A stretch of DNA of 64,000 nucleotides from the NCBI GenBank assembly GCA_963693285.1, contig OY848920.1, positions 10,228,182-10,292,181 on the forward strand, in the 5' to 3' direction. The position numbers were made by a program, and so were the translations under genes. This stretch comes from Xestospongia muta. Taxonomy: Eukaryota > Porifera > Demospongiae > Haplosclerida > Petrosiidae. Position 1 is the first letter of the stretch. Every line of letters starts with the position of its first letter. Below are positions 1 to 12,500 of the stretch, piece after piece. The notes below the pieces were generated by a model, which searched no databases, was not told the origin of the DNA, and worked only from the letters and a program-made list of their open reading frames with translations.

Positions 1-417
1 TATATAACTTGATCAACTGAACTGACTTCAATAGTCTAGTTATATTATTAATGTGTTGTCTTCTACCTCCTCTGAATATAAGAAAGGAGTTGTTGACTTC
101 TCTACTTTCAGTTAAGAAAATTGTTAAAGTATGTTTTTTCAAACTCTCTTCAGAAAGTCAAACAAAATCTCCACAAAGGGGTTAAAACGAGGCCACACCC
201 ATAAATAATTATCTCATGAGCGCCAATTGACCAGCTGTCAGAGAGCAAAAAGTGCGACGTTAGAGAAGTAAGTGTTGAGCAAAAGTGCTCTATTTTTAAT
301 GTCTATTAGTTTTGTTAGAGAAATAAATTGTTAATAAAAGAAGAGAAGATAAAGTCAAGAGTAATTTAAACAGAAAATAAAAGTGAGCGAGAAGACAGAT
401 TAAGAATAAACAACAAA

Positions 418-1217
418 CTAACTATTACAGAACACAAGTCTGTCTTTAATAGCTTGATAACTGTCTAACTTCTTACAATACTCGTAATGTCGACTTGATA
501 AGTATAGTTTCCTTATTGTAGTATTTTTAGTTAGTGATGTACATATTGTCTTGATATCATCATTGTTCAGTGAAGTATAGTCGAGATCTAGTGTTGTCAG
601 TGATGTAGTACTTTGTGTTAGATCTGCTATTGTACTGGTACTAACTGAAGTGATATGATAATTATGACTGATGTTCAACGCAGTCAATGTTTGGTTTTTA
701 GTAAGTCCTTCACAGATATATCGGACTCCATTATCAGTGATGTTACAGTTGGAGAGACATAGTTCTTTTAAAGTTGTATTAGTTGCTAATATAGTAGATA
801 AGTGAGTCATATCTTCATCTGTGATACCAGTAACATCAGACAACAATAACTCTTCAAGCGTTTCATTATTACAGAGACTATCACTGACTTGTTTGATACC
901 ACCAGTAAGTGAAGAGGATGACAGCTCTAGTTTCTTTATTGTTTTATTAGTTTTTAGTATCTCTGATAATATCGATACACACTTACTGTCCAATGAAGTG
1001 TCTTGTATATCAAGACTCCTCACTGTACACTTATTAAGATTGTTTATAATAACTGCAGTACTCTCAGGAGATGATGATTCAAGAGTAATACTCCATTCTT
1101 TTCCTGTTTTTTGTTCTTTTATTAATTTACTTATAACATCTTCACTTTCTACTACACTTGGTCTAGTGAGACTAACAATATTGTCATCATCATACCACCG
1201 AATACTTCCAGTGTCTC
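418..1217 (-). other. Gene A LRR exon
   Basis: The terminal exon begins after the acceptor at 1219-1218 in phase 1 and runs to a TAG at 420-418. It encodes about eight leucine-rich repeats. Helical stretches such as TDEDMTHLSTILATNTTL recur unchanged in the paralogs, while residues flanking the conserved leucines of each strand (for example LELSS, LLLSD, LCLSN, LDLDY) differ. This is the ligand-face pattern discussed in the findings. Confidence 0.85.
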
Positions 1218-4200
1218 CTGTTATAAAACAGAGTTAATATATAGTATAGTACACACATAGTAATATATACTATAACACACTACAATACATAGACAACACA
1301 CTGAAGAAGAAAGAAAGCCATTACTGTTTACTGAATATGATTACTATGGCAACGAGCTAATAGGAGGCGGGGCTTATTAAATTTTGCTAACAGGTAAAGT
1401 CTCTTGAGTACTGATATGGCTAGAAAGGAACAATAGATATAATTTTATCATTGCTATCACATTAACAGAACATATCACTGGATATCAGGTACTCATATAT
1501 CAACTGGAGACTTGTGATCTGTAGAGTTTACTGACTGACTAGTCTAGTCTCGTGAGTCAGACCCTTTGCTTAGAGAGGAAGGGTCTGGTCTACCACGCAT
1601 AGTGCAGTTGTCTCCTTCCCCAGCATTCCTGAGGAAACCACTATTTCGTCAACAGGTACTTGAGCAATCCACAATTGTTTACGTAGTTTCATAATAACAT
1701 AATGTGTTAGTTACTGCTAACGAAGTCTTCACGTATTACCAGAAATAGATACAGAAGAGGTTCCCTTAGAAGAGAAGACTTGTACCTGGTCTGGAATCAA
1801 TCCAGACAGGGGAGAGACTAGTGTGGCATATATAAGGCTTTTGCCATTCCCAGTTGGTAAAGTGACAAACACATCCATACCACTAATAAAAGCTTCTATA
1901 GCCGTCATCTGCTCTGACTTAACTCTGTTATATCCTAGCTTAGTGAACGCTTCTCGAACAACCTGCAGTCTCTTTTTTCCATAATGATTCAAGTGGTCAG
2001 TATGTTTACATTAACACATAACTATTACAAACCACAGATACTAGTTAATGAAATTCCTTTTCAACAACTGCACTACATGCATGGTACATGATGGTAGACC
2101 AGACCCTTCCTCTCTAAGCAAAGGGTCTGGCTCGCGAGACTATGATTAGTCTAGATATATTGAGTCTGACTATAAACAATGAAGTGATCTGATGTAGTTT
2201 ATTAGTTAAGGTACTGATAGAAGAAAGATAAGTAGATTACTTTGACAATCAATAAAGGAAAAATAACATCTTGTCTAAAATAATCAATAATCATTCATAA
2301 TAGTGCTCCACCCACATATGTTATATAATTCCATATATTGTATAACAGGAAACTTTCAAGACAAATAATTCATTTTGTTACTAACTATTTGTCTGTTTAC
2401 ATTAACACTGTGATACTATCCAAAATAATGTCAGTTATTGTCCTCTACTGACAAATATAGTGAAGAGACAGTAACTGTTTGTAATAGAGGCTATGTATGA
2501 ATTAAGTCAATTATTAGTTTGTATTGTGATATAAAAAGCTTTGTATAAAGCAATGACGATAATGCTTACAGTGTATGAAATAAGTGGGTGTGGTTATAAT
2601 ACATTACTTAAACTAGAGATTTGTATATCCTCATTGATCATTACATGTAGTCTTAGATATCTCCTCAGTCTATATCTGCTGATATTATTACATATAGAGA
2701 TACCACATATAGGTGATGTCAATACGTAAATTTAAATTTATGTATTTTAATATTACAATATAAGTGTATAATGTTTTTGTTATTGTGATATGCAATAATG
2801 TTCCTTCATTTTATTGACTCTTGCATTGCTAGCTATTTCTTGAGCAGGCATATAGTGAAATGTCTGTTGTTGGTGTGTAAAGACTTATGAAAAAATATCT
2901 AATTAATTATTCATAAAGGCGTGGTCACCATATACAACTTCATCACAACTTCAGGTTAGGACATTCAGTATATCCTCTTTACTCAGTTCTTGTTCTCTTA
3001 AAAGCTTTTTCTCTCTATTTGTCACATCATGCTCAATAGTTGATATAAGTATGTTTTATATTTTTATAAATAATTATTCTAGGGATTTCCCCTAATATTC
3101 TCCTCTAAGTGTCTATGGAGTGTGTAGTTCCTTAGTCTTGTCCCTAGATAGTGAGAAAGGGTGTCTGGTGACTTCTACCCAATTCCTTGTATTTAAGCCA
3201 ATTTTTTGGCTTACCAATCAGAATGCTCCTAGGGTATGACGTTATAAATGTCACTGTTCAAAATGGATAACAAAGTCTAGATACCTAGAGTTGAAGGTAT
3301 AATTCCTATTGAAATATTGTCAAAGGAATCAATTTTTGGTACTCAGAATTAGTAAACCACATGCTGATCAAGAGAAAGCTGTTTGTGAATTTTTAGAGAC
3401 ATATTAATTACATTTTGTTTTGTTTCATGCTAAGGGATTTTTTCTAATATCCTTTGAAACAAAGACTGTAGCTCCTTAGTACACAACTTGTAATATGACC
3501 AGCTACCTTTTTGTCTCTTGTAATAACATGTTTCACTGACAATATTATAGTCAAATCTGAGGAATTGAACTAAAGTCACTAGATATCCTTTCTCACATTA
3601 AGTGAGTAGATGTCTGGGGATGAGACCAACAGTTAATGTTCCTGTGATACATACTCCTAATCTCACAAAAGGAGGAATGGTTTAATAAACCATATACATA
3701 ATAAATATTGTCTTTATCTACAGGATACTACTTTTATGTAAACCATAAATTACATAATAACACTGTGTATTCAGATTTAACCACAAAATATAAGGGACAA
3801 CTAATTGCCTTTGCCTTCACCAGACCCTATATTGCATATAATTGTCATTGACCAGACCCTTCATTAAAGAGTATTGACCAGACCCTATATTTATTCAAAA
3901 AACATACCTTCATTTGACTCTTCATCCTCTGTCTCTTCATCATCAGAATCCTTCAATATGTCATCTGGAGACTCTATTGATCAATAAAGACATTTATATT
4001 AAAATAAACCAAGTTTTTTTGTAGTTTTAATATTTATAATTTAAGGATTATCAATATATTATTACTGACAACACTATCACTTTGTGGTAGTAATTTATGA
4101 CATAATAACAATGTATTGAGATTCAACCACAAAATATAAAGGACAACTAATTGCCTTTGCCTTCACCAGACCCTATATTGCATATAATGGTTATTGACCA

Positions 4201-7200
4201 GACCCTATATTTATTCAAAAAACATACCTTCATTTGACTCTTCATCCTCTGTCTCTTCATCATCAGAATCCTTCAATATGTCATCTGGAGACTCTATTGA
4301 TCAATAAAGACATTTATATTAAAATAAACCAAGTTTTTTGTAGTTTTAATATTTATAATTTAAGGATTATCAATATATTATTACTGACAACACTATCACT
4401 TTGTGGTAATTTATGACTGAATCATGACATCATTCAGTACAACCATTACTAGTAGACAAATAAATTACTGTAATGATACTAACATTGAAGAATGTAATGG
4501 ATTTTATTAGTATATTACATCAATAAACATTCTTTTTACGTACTTTGTTATAATAATACAAATTACAATATAACCTACTTGGATGAGGTAATGAACTGTC
4601 TTCTTTATCATCAACTGAATCCTTTAACTGATCTTTTAACTCCAATATTGGTAGAGATTCTACAAGAGTATTATAAGACTATTTATATATATTGAATAGT
4701 ACTACCTGTAGTTTCAGTGATAAGTGATGTCTCTTCCTGACTGGACTGTGTTTGAGTCTCCTCGAGTCCTTGATCAGTTACTGGTTTATGAGTCTTTGGT
4801 ATGAATGCTAGATCTAGTAACAATGTCATATAATGAGAAGTGACTAATACCAGTTACCTTTTAAGCTCTGCTTTAACTTCTCAATCTGTTGGTCTCTCTC
4901 CCTTAGTTGTAAAGTCATTGACGTTATTATTTCTTGTAGTGTCTCTAGCTCTTTCTGTCTCTCAGCAGACACTGACTGTATATTCTTCTCAGTAACTTTA
5001 TATAAAATGAGAAGACAATTGATCACTAATATATTATGTAAAATACTGACAACATTGGACTTGTGATTGCTGTTGTATTAATTTACCTTCCTTTGTTTTC
5101 ACAAGTGACGTCAAATTTTCAATTGTTTTTTCTTTCATTTCTCTTGTTTCTATATAAAGGAACATTAAGTTATTAATCAGATATATCATATAATAGACAG
5201 CTATTAAATAAAACAGTAGTTGTACACAATATACCTTCATTTTGTCTGACAATAGATGACATTTGTATAGTCATCTTTTTCCGCATGGTTTGTTCTAGTT
5301 CCAGTCGACTTCTCAACTCCTTTGTGTTCTCTTCTACAATAGTTCTAACCTCCTATGTATCAATAAACAACACATGTAGTAAGTGTTGTCTAATACTACT
5401 CATCTCTTACCTTGTCTCTTCTATGATCATAAATGGTACAGTGACCAACTGTAAGATGTAGTAATCCTCTCCTCTTCACGTATTTAAGAGTCTCCTGAGC
5501 TTTGGCAATAAGTAAAGTTGTCAGACTGAGTGGAAAGGTACAGGTCACGATGATGGAGTTACCCTCAGTCACAATAATTACTTTAACTCTTTTATTTAAT
5601 CTTTCAAAGGCAACTGACAAAAGGTTTTTAATGTCAGTCAGCGAAGTCTTGTCAGGATCCCATTCGAGAACAAATTTAGCAGTCTCACATTTGAGAGGAG
5701 AACTATTGCACACCACAAGTGATTCCTGGAGGCTTAAACGTGTTGTTACTGTATGACAAAACTCCTTGATAGCATCTTCATAAGCTTTAATGTGAACATC
5801 AGCTTTTGTAATAGTAAATCTCTTGGCAATAGCCTTTAAAATACCAATGTCAATCAATGTACATTTTTCTTTAACAATTTCCAGTATGTCATCAAGTGTA
5901 TTACTGCTGGTACGAGCTAACTGAGGACTGAAGTCAGGATAACAATCTCGGAGGAAGGTTTTTAACTTTTCAGAAGTTACAGGCATCTCTTCAATAGCAT
6001 CTCGGATTTCACTAAATGTTGTTCCAAATTTTACTCTCATTGAATTAAATGTGGGACTCATACTTCGTGGAACAAAAATCCCATCTATGACATAGTACAT
6101 ATTATTACATGAATATACAGGATATTACCTTGAACAGACTCATTGCTTACATGAGATAGATTATGAGAAGATACTACAATAAGAGATATAATAGGATAAT
6201 AATATTAATACTAACAAACTATACCTTCACTGAGTAATGGTTTAGTGTGTGTTGTTCTGTCTTCAAATGAATGCTCTATAATTTTAGTAATATTTTGAAA
6301 TTACATTATGTAATCAGCTTTATAACTTACTGTAGTCATTCATTATGACATCACCTAATTGTATATTATCAGTGAATCTTTGAAGTATATTGGCAAACAC
6401 TTTTAGGTTATGATAGTTGCTATGGACAGCACCACGCACAGCTTTTAGTAGTGACATTAATGGCTGAGTAGATATAGTTAGTGTAGCATCTGAAATGACT
6501 CCCTCTCCATGAAGTAGTTCTGCTACTTGAACTGGATATTGAAGAGATTGAGAGAGAGTACCATAATGACAACGTAAAATGTCACTGGCATGAACTATAA
6601 TAGAATAAATAAAATTTATAAATATAGTTCACTTATAAATGTACCACTATAATCAGATGTTGGTTCTAAATCATGTCTCTCCTTCTTCCTTTTTAAGTCT
6701 TCATCTGATATCTCTTTATCTTCTAGTGATCGCTTTCCACTTGAATTTAACATATCCCACTTTGTTGTCAAACTAGATTCCTATGAAACCATAGTAACAT
6801 CTAGTAGTAGTAATTGTACATACAATAACCTTATAAATAGTGTCCTCAGGTGTAATCCAATGTTCAGATTTTGTAACCTCCATTAGATCATTATGACTTG
6901 TTGTTCCTATCTCTTGAGCAATATCAGTCTTCATCTGGTCATATATATGAGCTATAGACATTCAAGAGAAAATACCATTATTAAACCAGGTAATATGAAA
7001 GTGTTCTCTCACTATATTCATTAATAATTCTCTCAGATAGAACTTTTGTCTCCTCAAACTTGGACAGTACTGTAGCTACCACTTTCAACTTCTTGGGATC
7101 TGAAGATACTGCTGTATGTATAGCAGATAACAGAGTTGTCTTCTTCTCATTCAGAATACCCTCCATTGTCTCCATTACATCAAGTGTTTCTTCACTGAAA

Positions 7201-7688
7201 CATCTCTCACTAAATAAGAGCTGGGACACTTTTACAGGATTGATCAGACACTGTGATAGTGTATCAGTATGGTGCCAAAGAATAATAATTGCTTCAGTAG
7301 CTGAGGAGTCCATTCCTGTAATAAAAATAATGACACACACACTATCTTACCAGATTCACTCACCATCAGAGATACAACATTTTCTTAACATGACCAACTC
7401 GTATTTATGAGCAATAGTGTTTTCTTCAATAACTTCTTTCTTCAAAGTATCTATAACTTGTCTTCTGGTAGCATTAGGGTTGGTGTTCAACCACAACTCA
7501 AACATTTTTAATGTCTTGTAAGTAGAATCATCAGGTTGTCTACGAATATCATCCAACTTCTTGGAATCAAGTTTAAGCAGGATTCCAAACTGGTACCATT
7601 TACCACCAATGTGAATATGTTCACATAATTCATCAAGAGTTGGTTTCTCTTCTAAAAATTTCTCAAATGAAAGATTTTTTCTAGCCAT
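418..7688 (-). CDS. Gene A: death-domain/coiled-coil/LRR protein (NLR-like, no NACHT)
   Basis: Multi-exon minus-strand gene of roughly 1,100 residues. I read exons at 7688-7364 (death domain), 7315-7013 (helical module 1), 6951-6830, 6780-6648, 6594-6331 (helical module 2), 6275-6225, 6173-6129, 6084-5411 (unrecognised ~220-residue domain), 5352-5235, 5149-5087, 4995-4859 (coiled coil), about 4813-4707 and 4661-4580, two acidic exons near 4296-4231 and 3975-3911, and the LRR exon 1217-418. Phases agree across the exons I checked. The LRR repeats of about 28 residues have the LxxLxL...TsL pattern of ribonuclease-inhibitor/NLR proteins. Death fold plus LRR suggests an intracellular sensor or adaptor, but the usual NACHT ATPase is absent. 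A Met at 7742 in the same frame is an alternative start. The function is inferred; gene existence is well supported by four conserved copies. Confidence 0.8.
1545..2142. mobile_element. Non-autonomous TIR element, MULE-like
   Basis: A 598 bp insertion in the large intron of gene A. It starts TAGTCTCGTGAG and ends CTCGCGAGACTA, with about 50 bp of matching inverted termini that themselves contain a small agaccct/agggtct hairpin. It is flanked by TGACTAGTC (1536-1544) and TGATTAGTC (2143-2151), a 9 bp target-site duplication with one mismatch, as expected of Mutator-like elements. Paralogs B (near 10605) and B' have uninterrupted sequence here. There is no transposase, so it would need one in trans. 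Confidence 0.75.
1729..1992 (-). pseudogene. RecQ-type helicase fragment carried inside the TIR element
   Basis: An 87-codon frame matches the start of a RecQ helicase core: a Q-motif-like GYNRVKSEQMTAIEAFISG, a Walker A of the form LPTGNGKSLIY, then directly a motif Ia-like VSPLSGLIPDQV. The stretch normally separating Walker A from motif Ia is missing, so this is an internally deleted fragment, not a working helicase. Lying between inverted termini, it is best read as host sequence captured by the element. Confidence 0.65.
2143..3900. other. Large intron of gene A, no further gene seen
   Basis: I see no convincing exon between the TIR element and the acidic exons. The sequence is AT-rich with short open frames only. 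The motif ACCAGACCCT recurs near 3825-3890 and again near 4165-4205. Paralog A' lacks this whole stretch, so it is dispensable at least for that copy. Confidence 0.5.
3741..4420. repeat. ~320 bp tandem duplication including an acidic exon
   Basis: Two copies offset by 320 bp contain the same exon encoding an acidic segment (SPDDILKDSDDEETEDEESNE on the minus strand) with the same flanking intron. Genes B and B' have a single version (around 11362-11440 and 25041-25119). Gene A may therefore include the acidic exon twice or splice the copies alternatively. Confidence 0.7.
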
Positions 7689-7789
7689 TGCTTCTTCGTC
7701 GGAGACAACACACCCACTGGTGACCTTTTGGGTGGGGCTCACCTAGCACCACACCTTCTGATATTTTTAACCCTTTATGTCAAGCTGCA
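7689..7789. promoter_or_regulatory. Duplicated copy of the LRR-gene/RABL3 divergent promoter
   Basis: About 100 bp separates the start of gene A (minus) from the ATG of the RABL3 5' fragment (plus). The sequence closely matches the functional divergent promoter at 28341-28467. It is therefore a duplicated bidirectional promoter that may still drive gene A. Confidence 0.5.
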
Positions 7790-9151
7790 ATGTCTTCAGA
7801 CAATATCAGGAAAGTTAAAGTTATTGTTCTAGGAGACGACACAGGTATTATGAAGCACACGTTAATATTGTATATTGCCACCATTAGGAGTAGGTAAGAG
7901 TTCTTTAGTGAGTCTAATATCTGAAGGGGAAGTCCTCACTAATCCCACGTCAACTGTAGGATGTTCAGTAGAAGTCAAGGTACCACATCCATCCGTTATT
8001 GACCACACCCATATTATTCTATTGTTTTAGTTACATGAATATACAAGATCTTTATCATCAACTCCAACCAGTTTCTTTGTAGAATTATGGGATATGGGAG
8101 GGACTGTGTCACATGAGAAGGGGCGTGGCATCTTTTATCAACAGATAAATGGTATGTATTAAATTCACAGTGAAATATCATTGTACATTTGTAGTCTCTT
8201 AGAAGACTATTAGATAGAACAGTATTGACTCTAGTATTAAGAGAAATGAACTCTTCTAATTTAAACTTGAGCAAGGACAGGTAAGTTGAACAGCTGTTTA
8301 ATATATTACATCATTATGACATCATAGATTATCAAAGGATGGGATGTGGGTGTGGCTACAATGAAGAGAGAAATGTTTATTGACGTGCTCGCCAGAATTT
8401 AGTTATGGTGAAAGTGGTTCAGGTGACAAGATCCCTCTTAATTCTACACTTCAATTTGAGGTTGAACTCTTTCGTTGGACTGGAGAGGACATTACCAATG
8501 ATGGAGGTGTAATAATGAGTGTGGTTACCAAGGGAACAGGATAGAAGAAACCCTCGGAGGGATCAACAGTCAATGGTATAATATACTAACTATCATATTA
8601 CATTATAATGTACATATATAATGTTATATATACTGACTGAAGTAATAGGAATAGATTATAGCTTGTATTGTTAATATATTATGTTACTGTATTAAGACTA
8701 CTATTAATAATATGTAGTTACTATAGCAACTCAAGTTACTATAGCAACTACAGTAGTCCTTGTAATTGATGTATCCACTGTACTAGTGAGCAATGGGTGT
8801 GGCTCTTAAATTTAGTACAATATTCTAATATAATTATGTTATAATTTTTTTCTCATTCCAGTATATATAAAGGGTACTATTGGTGACCATGTCATTGAGG
8901 ATAGGGAAGTGGAGTTTATTGTAGGAGAAGGTGAGTCACCACAGACATGACGTGGGTAACACCTCTCCTATAGGTTCAGAGGTCAATGTAATTGAGGGGG
9001 TGGAGAAAATGAAGGAGAAAGAAGAGGTCATGTTAACAATACAACCTGGTTATGCATTTGGAGCAACAGGAGATACAGAAAAAGGTGTCCCTCCTAATAC
9101 CGAGGTCACCTATTTTGTTAGACTAGACAGTTTTGTTAAGGTAAATCTGTG
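7790..9151 (+). pseudogene. Chimeric relic: RABL3 exons 1-3 joined to an FKBP-type isomerase fragment (copy 1)
   Basis: Exons 7790-7844, 7888-7979 and 8031-8151 match RABL3 exons 1-3 of the intact gene downstream, with one extra Asp codon in the P-loop (GDDTGVGKS). Homology to RABL3 stops just after 8151. From about 8190 the plus strand resembles a two-domain FKBP52-like peptidyl-prolyl isomerase: pieces near 8225-8280 (IDSSIKRNELF), 8330-8575 (WDVGVATMKR, then SYGESGSGDKIPLN), 8862-8930 (KGTIGDHVIED) and 8974-9151 (PGYAFGATGD). The FKBP frame carries a stop near 8257, a frameshift near 8370 and a stop near 8543, so it is dead. The promoter-proximal RABL3 part could still be transcribed. Confidence 0.8.
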
Positions 9152-9502
9152 AGTGATAAGTAATTAGGTCATGAATATCATTATATTGTAGACACCCACT
9201 AACTAGTTCTATATCAACTACAATATTGTAGATATCTCTTTATAAATAGATGGTTTTCAGTGTCTACTGTTGTCTGACTACTACTTATTGTGTTCAAGAT
9301 ATTGCTCTAATTAAAAGGGTCATCCTCTTTTATATTAGAGAAGTAAGTGTTGAGCAAAACTGCTCTATTTTTATTGTCTACTAGTTTTGTTAGAGAAATA
9401 AATTGTTAATAAAAGAAGAGAAGATAAAGTCATAAGAAATTTAAAAAGAAAATAAAAATGAGCGAGAAGACAGATTAACAATAAACAACAAACTACTTAC
9501 TA
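9152..9502. other. 3' flank between FKBP relic and gene B
   Basis: I see no gene here. From about 9340 the sequence matches the 3' flank of gene A (260-420) and of A' (17266-17423), so it is the downstream untranslated region of the LRR gene unit. Confidence 0.6.
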
Positions 9503-12500
9503 TTACACGAACTCAAGTCTGTCTTTAATAACTTGATAACTGTCTAACTTCATACAATACTCTTTATGTTCTCTTGATAAGTATAGTTTCCTTATTGTAG
9601 TATTTTTAGTTAGTGATGTGCATATTGTCTTGATATCGTCATTGTTCAGTGAAGTATTGTGGAGATCTAGTCTTGTCAATGACGTAGTAGTTTGTATTAG
9701 ATCTGCTATTGTACTGGTACTAACTGAAGCAATTTGACGATTATGACTGATGCTCAACTTAGTCAATGTTCGGTTTTTAGTAAGTCCTTCACAGATATAT
9801 CGGACTCCATTATCAGTGATGTTACAGTAGGAGAGATGTAGTTCTTTTAAAGTTGTATTAGTTGCTAATATAGTAGATAAGTGAGTCATATCTTCATCTG
9901 TGATACCAGTAACATTATACAACCATAACTTCTCTAGTGTTTTGTTATTAAAGAGACTGTCACTGACGTGTTTGATACCACCAGTAAGTGAAGAGTAGTC
10001 CAGCCATAGTCTCTTTATTGTTTTATTAGTTTTTAGTATCTCAGATAATATCGATACACAGTTACTGTCCAATGAAGTGTCCCGTATATAAAGACTCCAC
10101 ACTGGACACTTATTAAGATTGTTTATAATAACTGCAGTACTTTCAGGAGATGATGAGAAGAGATCAATACGCCATTCTTTTCCTGTTTGTTGTTCTTTTA
10201 TTAATTTACTTATAACATCTTCACTTTCTACTACACTTGGTCTAGTGAGCCATACACTATTGTCAAAATCATTCCACCGAACACTTCTAGTGTCTCCTGT
10301 TATAAAACAGAGTTAGTATATAGTATAGTACACACATAGTAATATATACTATAACACACTACAATACACAGACAACACACTGAAGAAGAAAGGAAGCCAT
10401 TACTGTTTACTGAATATGGTTACTATGGCAATGAGCTAATAGGAGGTGAGGCTTATTAAATTTTGCTAACAAGAAAAGTCTCTTGAGTGCTGATATGGCT
10501 ACAAAGGAACAATAGATATAATTCTATCATTGCTATCATATTAATAGAACACATCACTGGATATCAGGTACTCATATGTATCAACTGTAGAGTTTACTGG
10601 TTGACTAGATATATTGAGTCTGACTATAAACAATGAAGTGATCTGATGTAGTTTATTAGTTAAGGTACTGATAGAAGAAAGACAAGAAGCTTTGACAATC
10701 AATAAAGGAAAAATAATAGCTTGTCAATTATAATCATTAGTTATTTAAAAAGGCTATAAATTAAATTTTAGTTTAATTGAAGGACAATTATTAAATATTT
10801 GTAAATAAATTTTTGGGTGCAGTTTACTTAGACTATTATTATGAATTTTCTTTTAAAGTTAAATAGTCTCATTCCTAGACACTCACTTGTTTATTGCAAG
10901 AAAGAGTGTCTGGTGACTTCACTATGTGATGTCAGTGAAATGTGTTATTACAATGGATGAAAAGATAGCTGGCCATGTTCGAGTAGTATACTAAGGAGCT
11001 AAAGTCTTCATTTCAAAGAATACTACCAAATTTTGTCTTAACATTAAAGACATATAAACCACAAACTATATAACATTGATCAGACCCTTCATTAAAGGCT
11101 ATTATCACTAGTAAATAGATCATAAGCTCTTAATATAAGCAAATTTTTTAACTTATATTTTTAGACTGTAACTGACTGCAGAGCTACAAGAAGCAACCAT
11201 GTTTCATAGGATCTTGTGCAAACATTAGATGTTATTGTATTATGAGAGAAGTCTATTGCTATCAAGAAATAACTGTTAACATCACAATTATAGGATGTCA
11301 TTTTTATAATAATTGTAATCTTGTTTGCATTTATAATAGCTAACATTTATTCAAAGATACATACCTTTATTTGACTCTTTATCCTCTGACTCTTTATCAT
11401 CAGAAACCTTCAATATGTCATCTGGAGACTCTATTGATCATTAAATACATTTATATTAGAATAAACCAAGATTATTTGAAATTGAATATTTATAATTTAA
11501 GGATTATCAATATATTATTACTGACAACACTATCACTTTGTGGTAGTAATTTATGACTGAATTATGACATCATTCAGTACAACCATTACTAGTAGACATA
11601 TAAATTACTGTAATGATACTAACATTGAAGAATGTAATGGATTGTATTAGTATATTACATCAATAAACATTATTTTTACTTTGTTATAATAATACAAATT
11701 ACAATATAACCTACTTGGATGAGGTAATGAACTGTCTTCAGTTACTGATTTACGAGTCTTTGGTATGAATGCTAGATCTAGTAACAATGTCATATAATGA
11801 GAAGTGACTAATACCAGTTACCTTTCAAGCTCTGCTTTAACTCCTCAATCTGTTGGTCTCTCTCCCTTAGTTGTAAAGTCAATGATGTTATTATTTCTTG
11901 TAGTGTCTCTAGCTCTTTCTGTCTCTCAGCAGACACTGACTGTATATTCTTCTCAAATGCTTTATATAAAATGAGAAGACAATTGATCACTAATGTATTA
12001 TGTAAAATACTGACAACATTGAACTTGTGATTGCTGTTGTATTAATTTACCTTCCTTTGTTTTCAAAAGTGATGTCAAATGTTCAATTGTTTTTTCTTTC
12101 ATTTCTCTTGTTTCTATAAAGGAACATTAAGTTATTAATCAGATATATCATATAATAGACAACTATTAAATAAAACAGTAGTTGTACACAATATACCTTC
12201 ATTTTGTCTGACAATAGATGATATTTGCATAGTCATCTTTTTCCGCATGGTTTGTTCTAGTTCCAGACGACTTCTCAACTCCTTTGTGTTCTCTTCTACA
12301 ATAGTTCTAACCTCCTATATATCAATAAACAACACATGTAGTAACTGTTGTCTAATACTACTCATCTCTTACCTTGTCTCTTCTATGATCATATATGGTA
12401 CAGTGACCAACTGTAAGATGTAGTAATCCTCTCCTCTTCAATGATTCAAGAGTCTCCTGAGCTTTGGCAATAAGTAAAGTAGTCAGACTGAGTGGAAAGG

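Noticed and set aside
821..1237. Open frame on the plus strand opposite the gene A LRR exon
   Set aside because: It is the antisense of a conserved repetitive exon; equivalent shadows occur opposite every LRR copy, and the minus-strand frame carries the domain.
8014..8274. 86-codon minus-strand frame near the RABL3-FKBP relic (also at 21693-21953)
   Set aside because: It is antisense to RABL3 exon 3 and FKBP remnants, and shows no protein features of its own.
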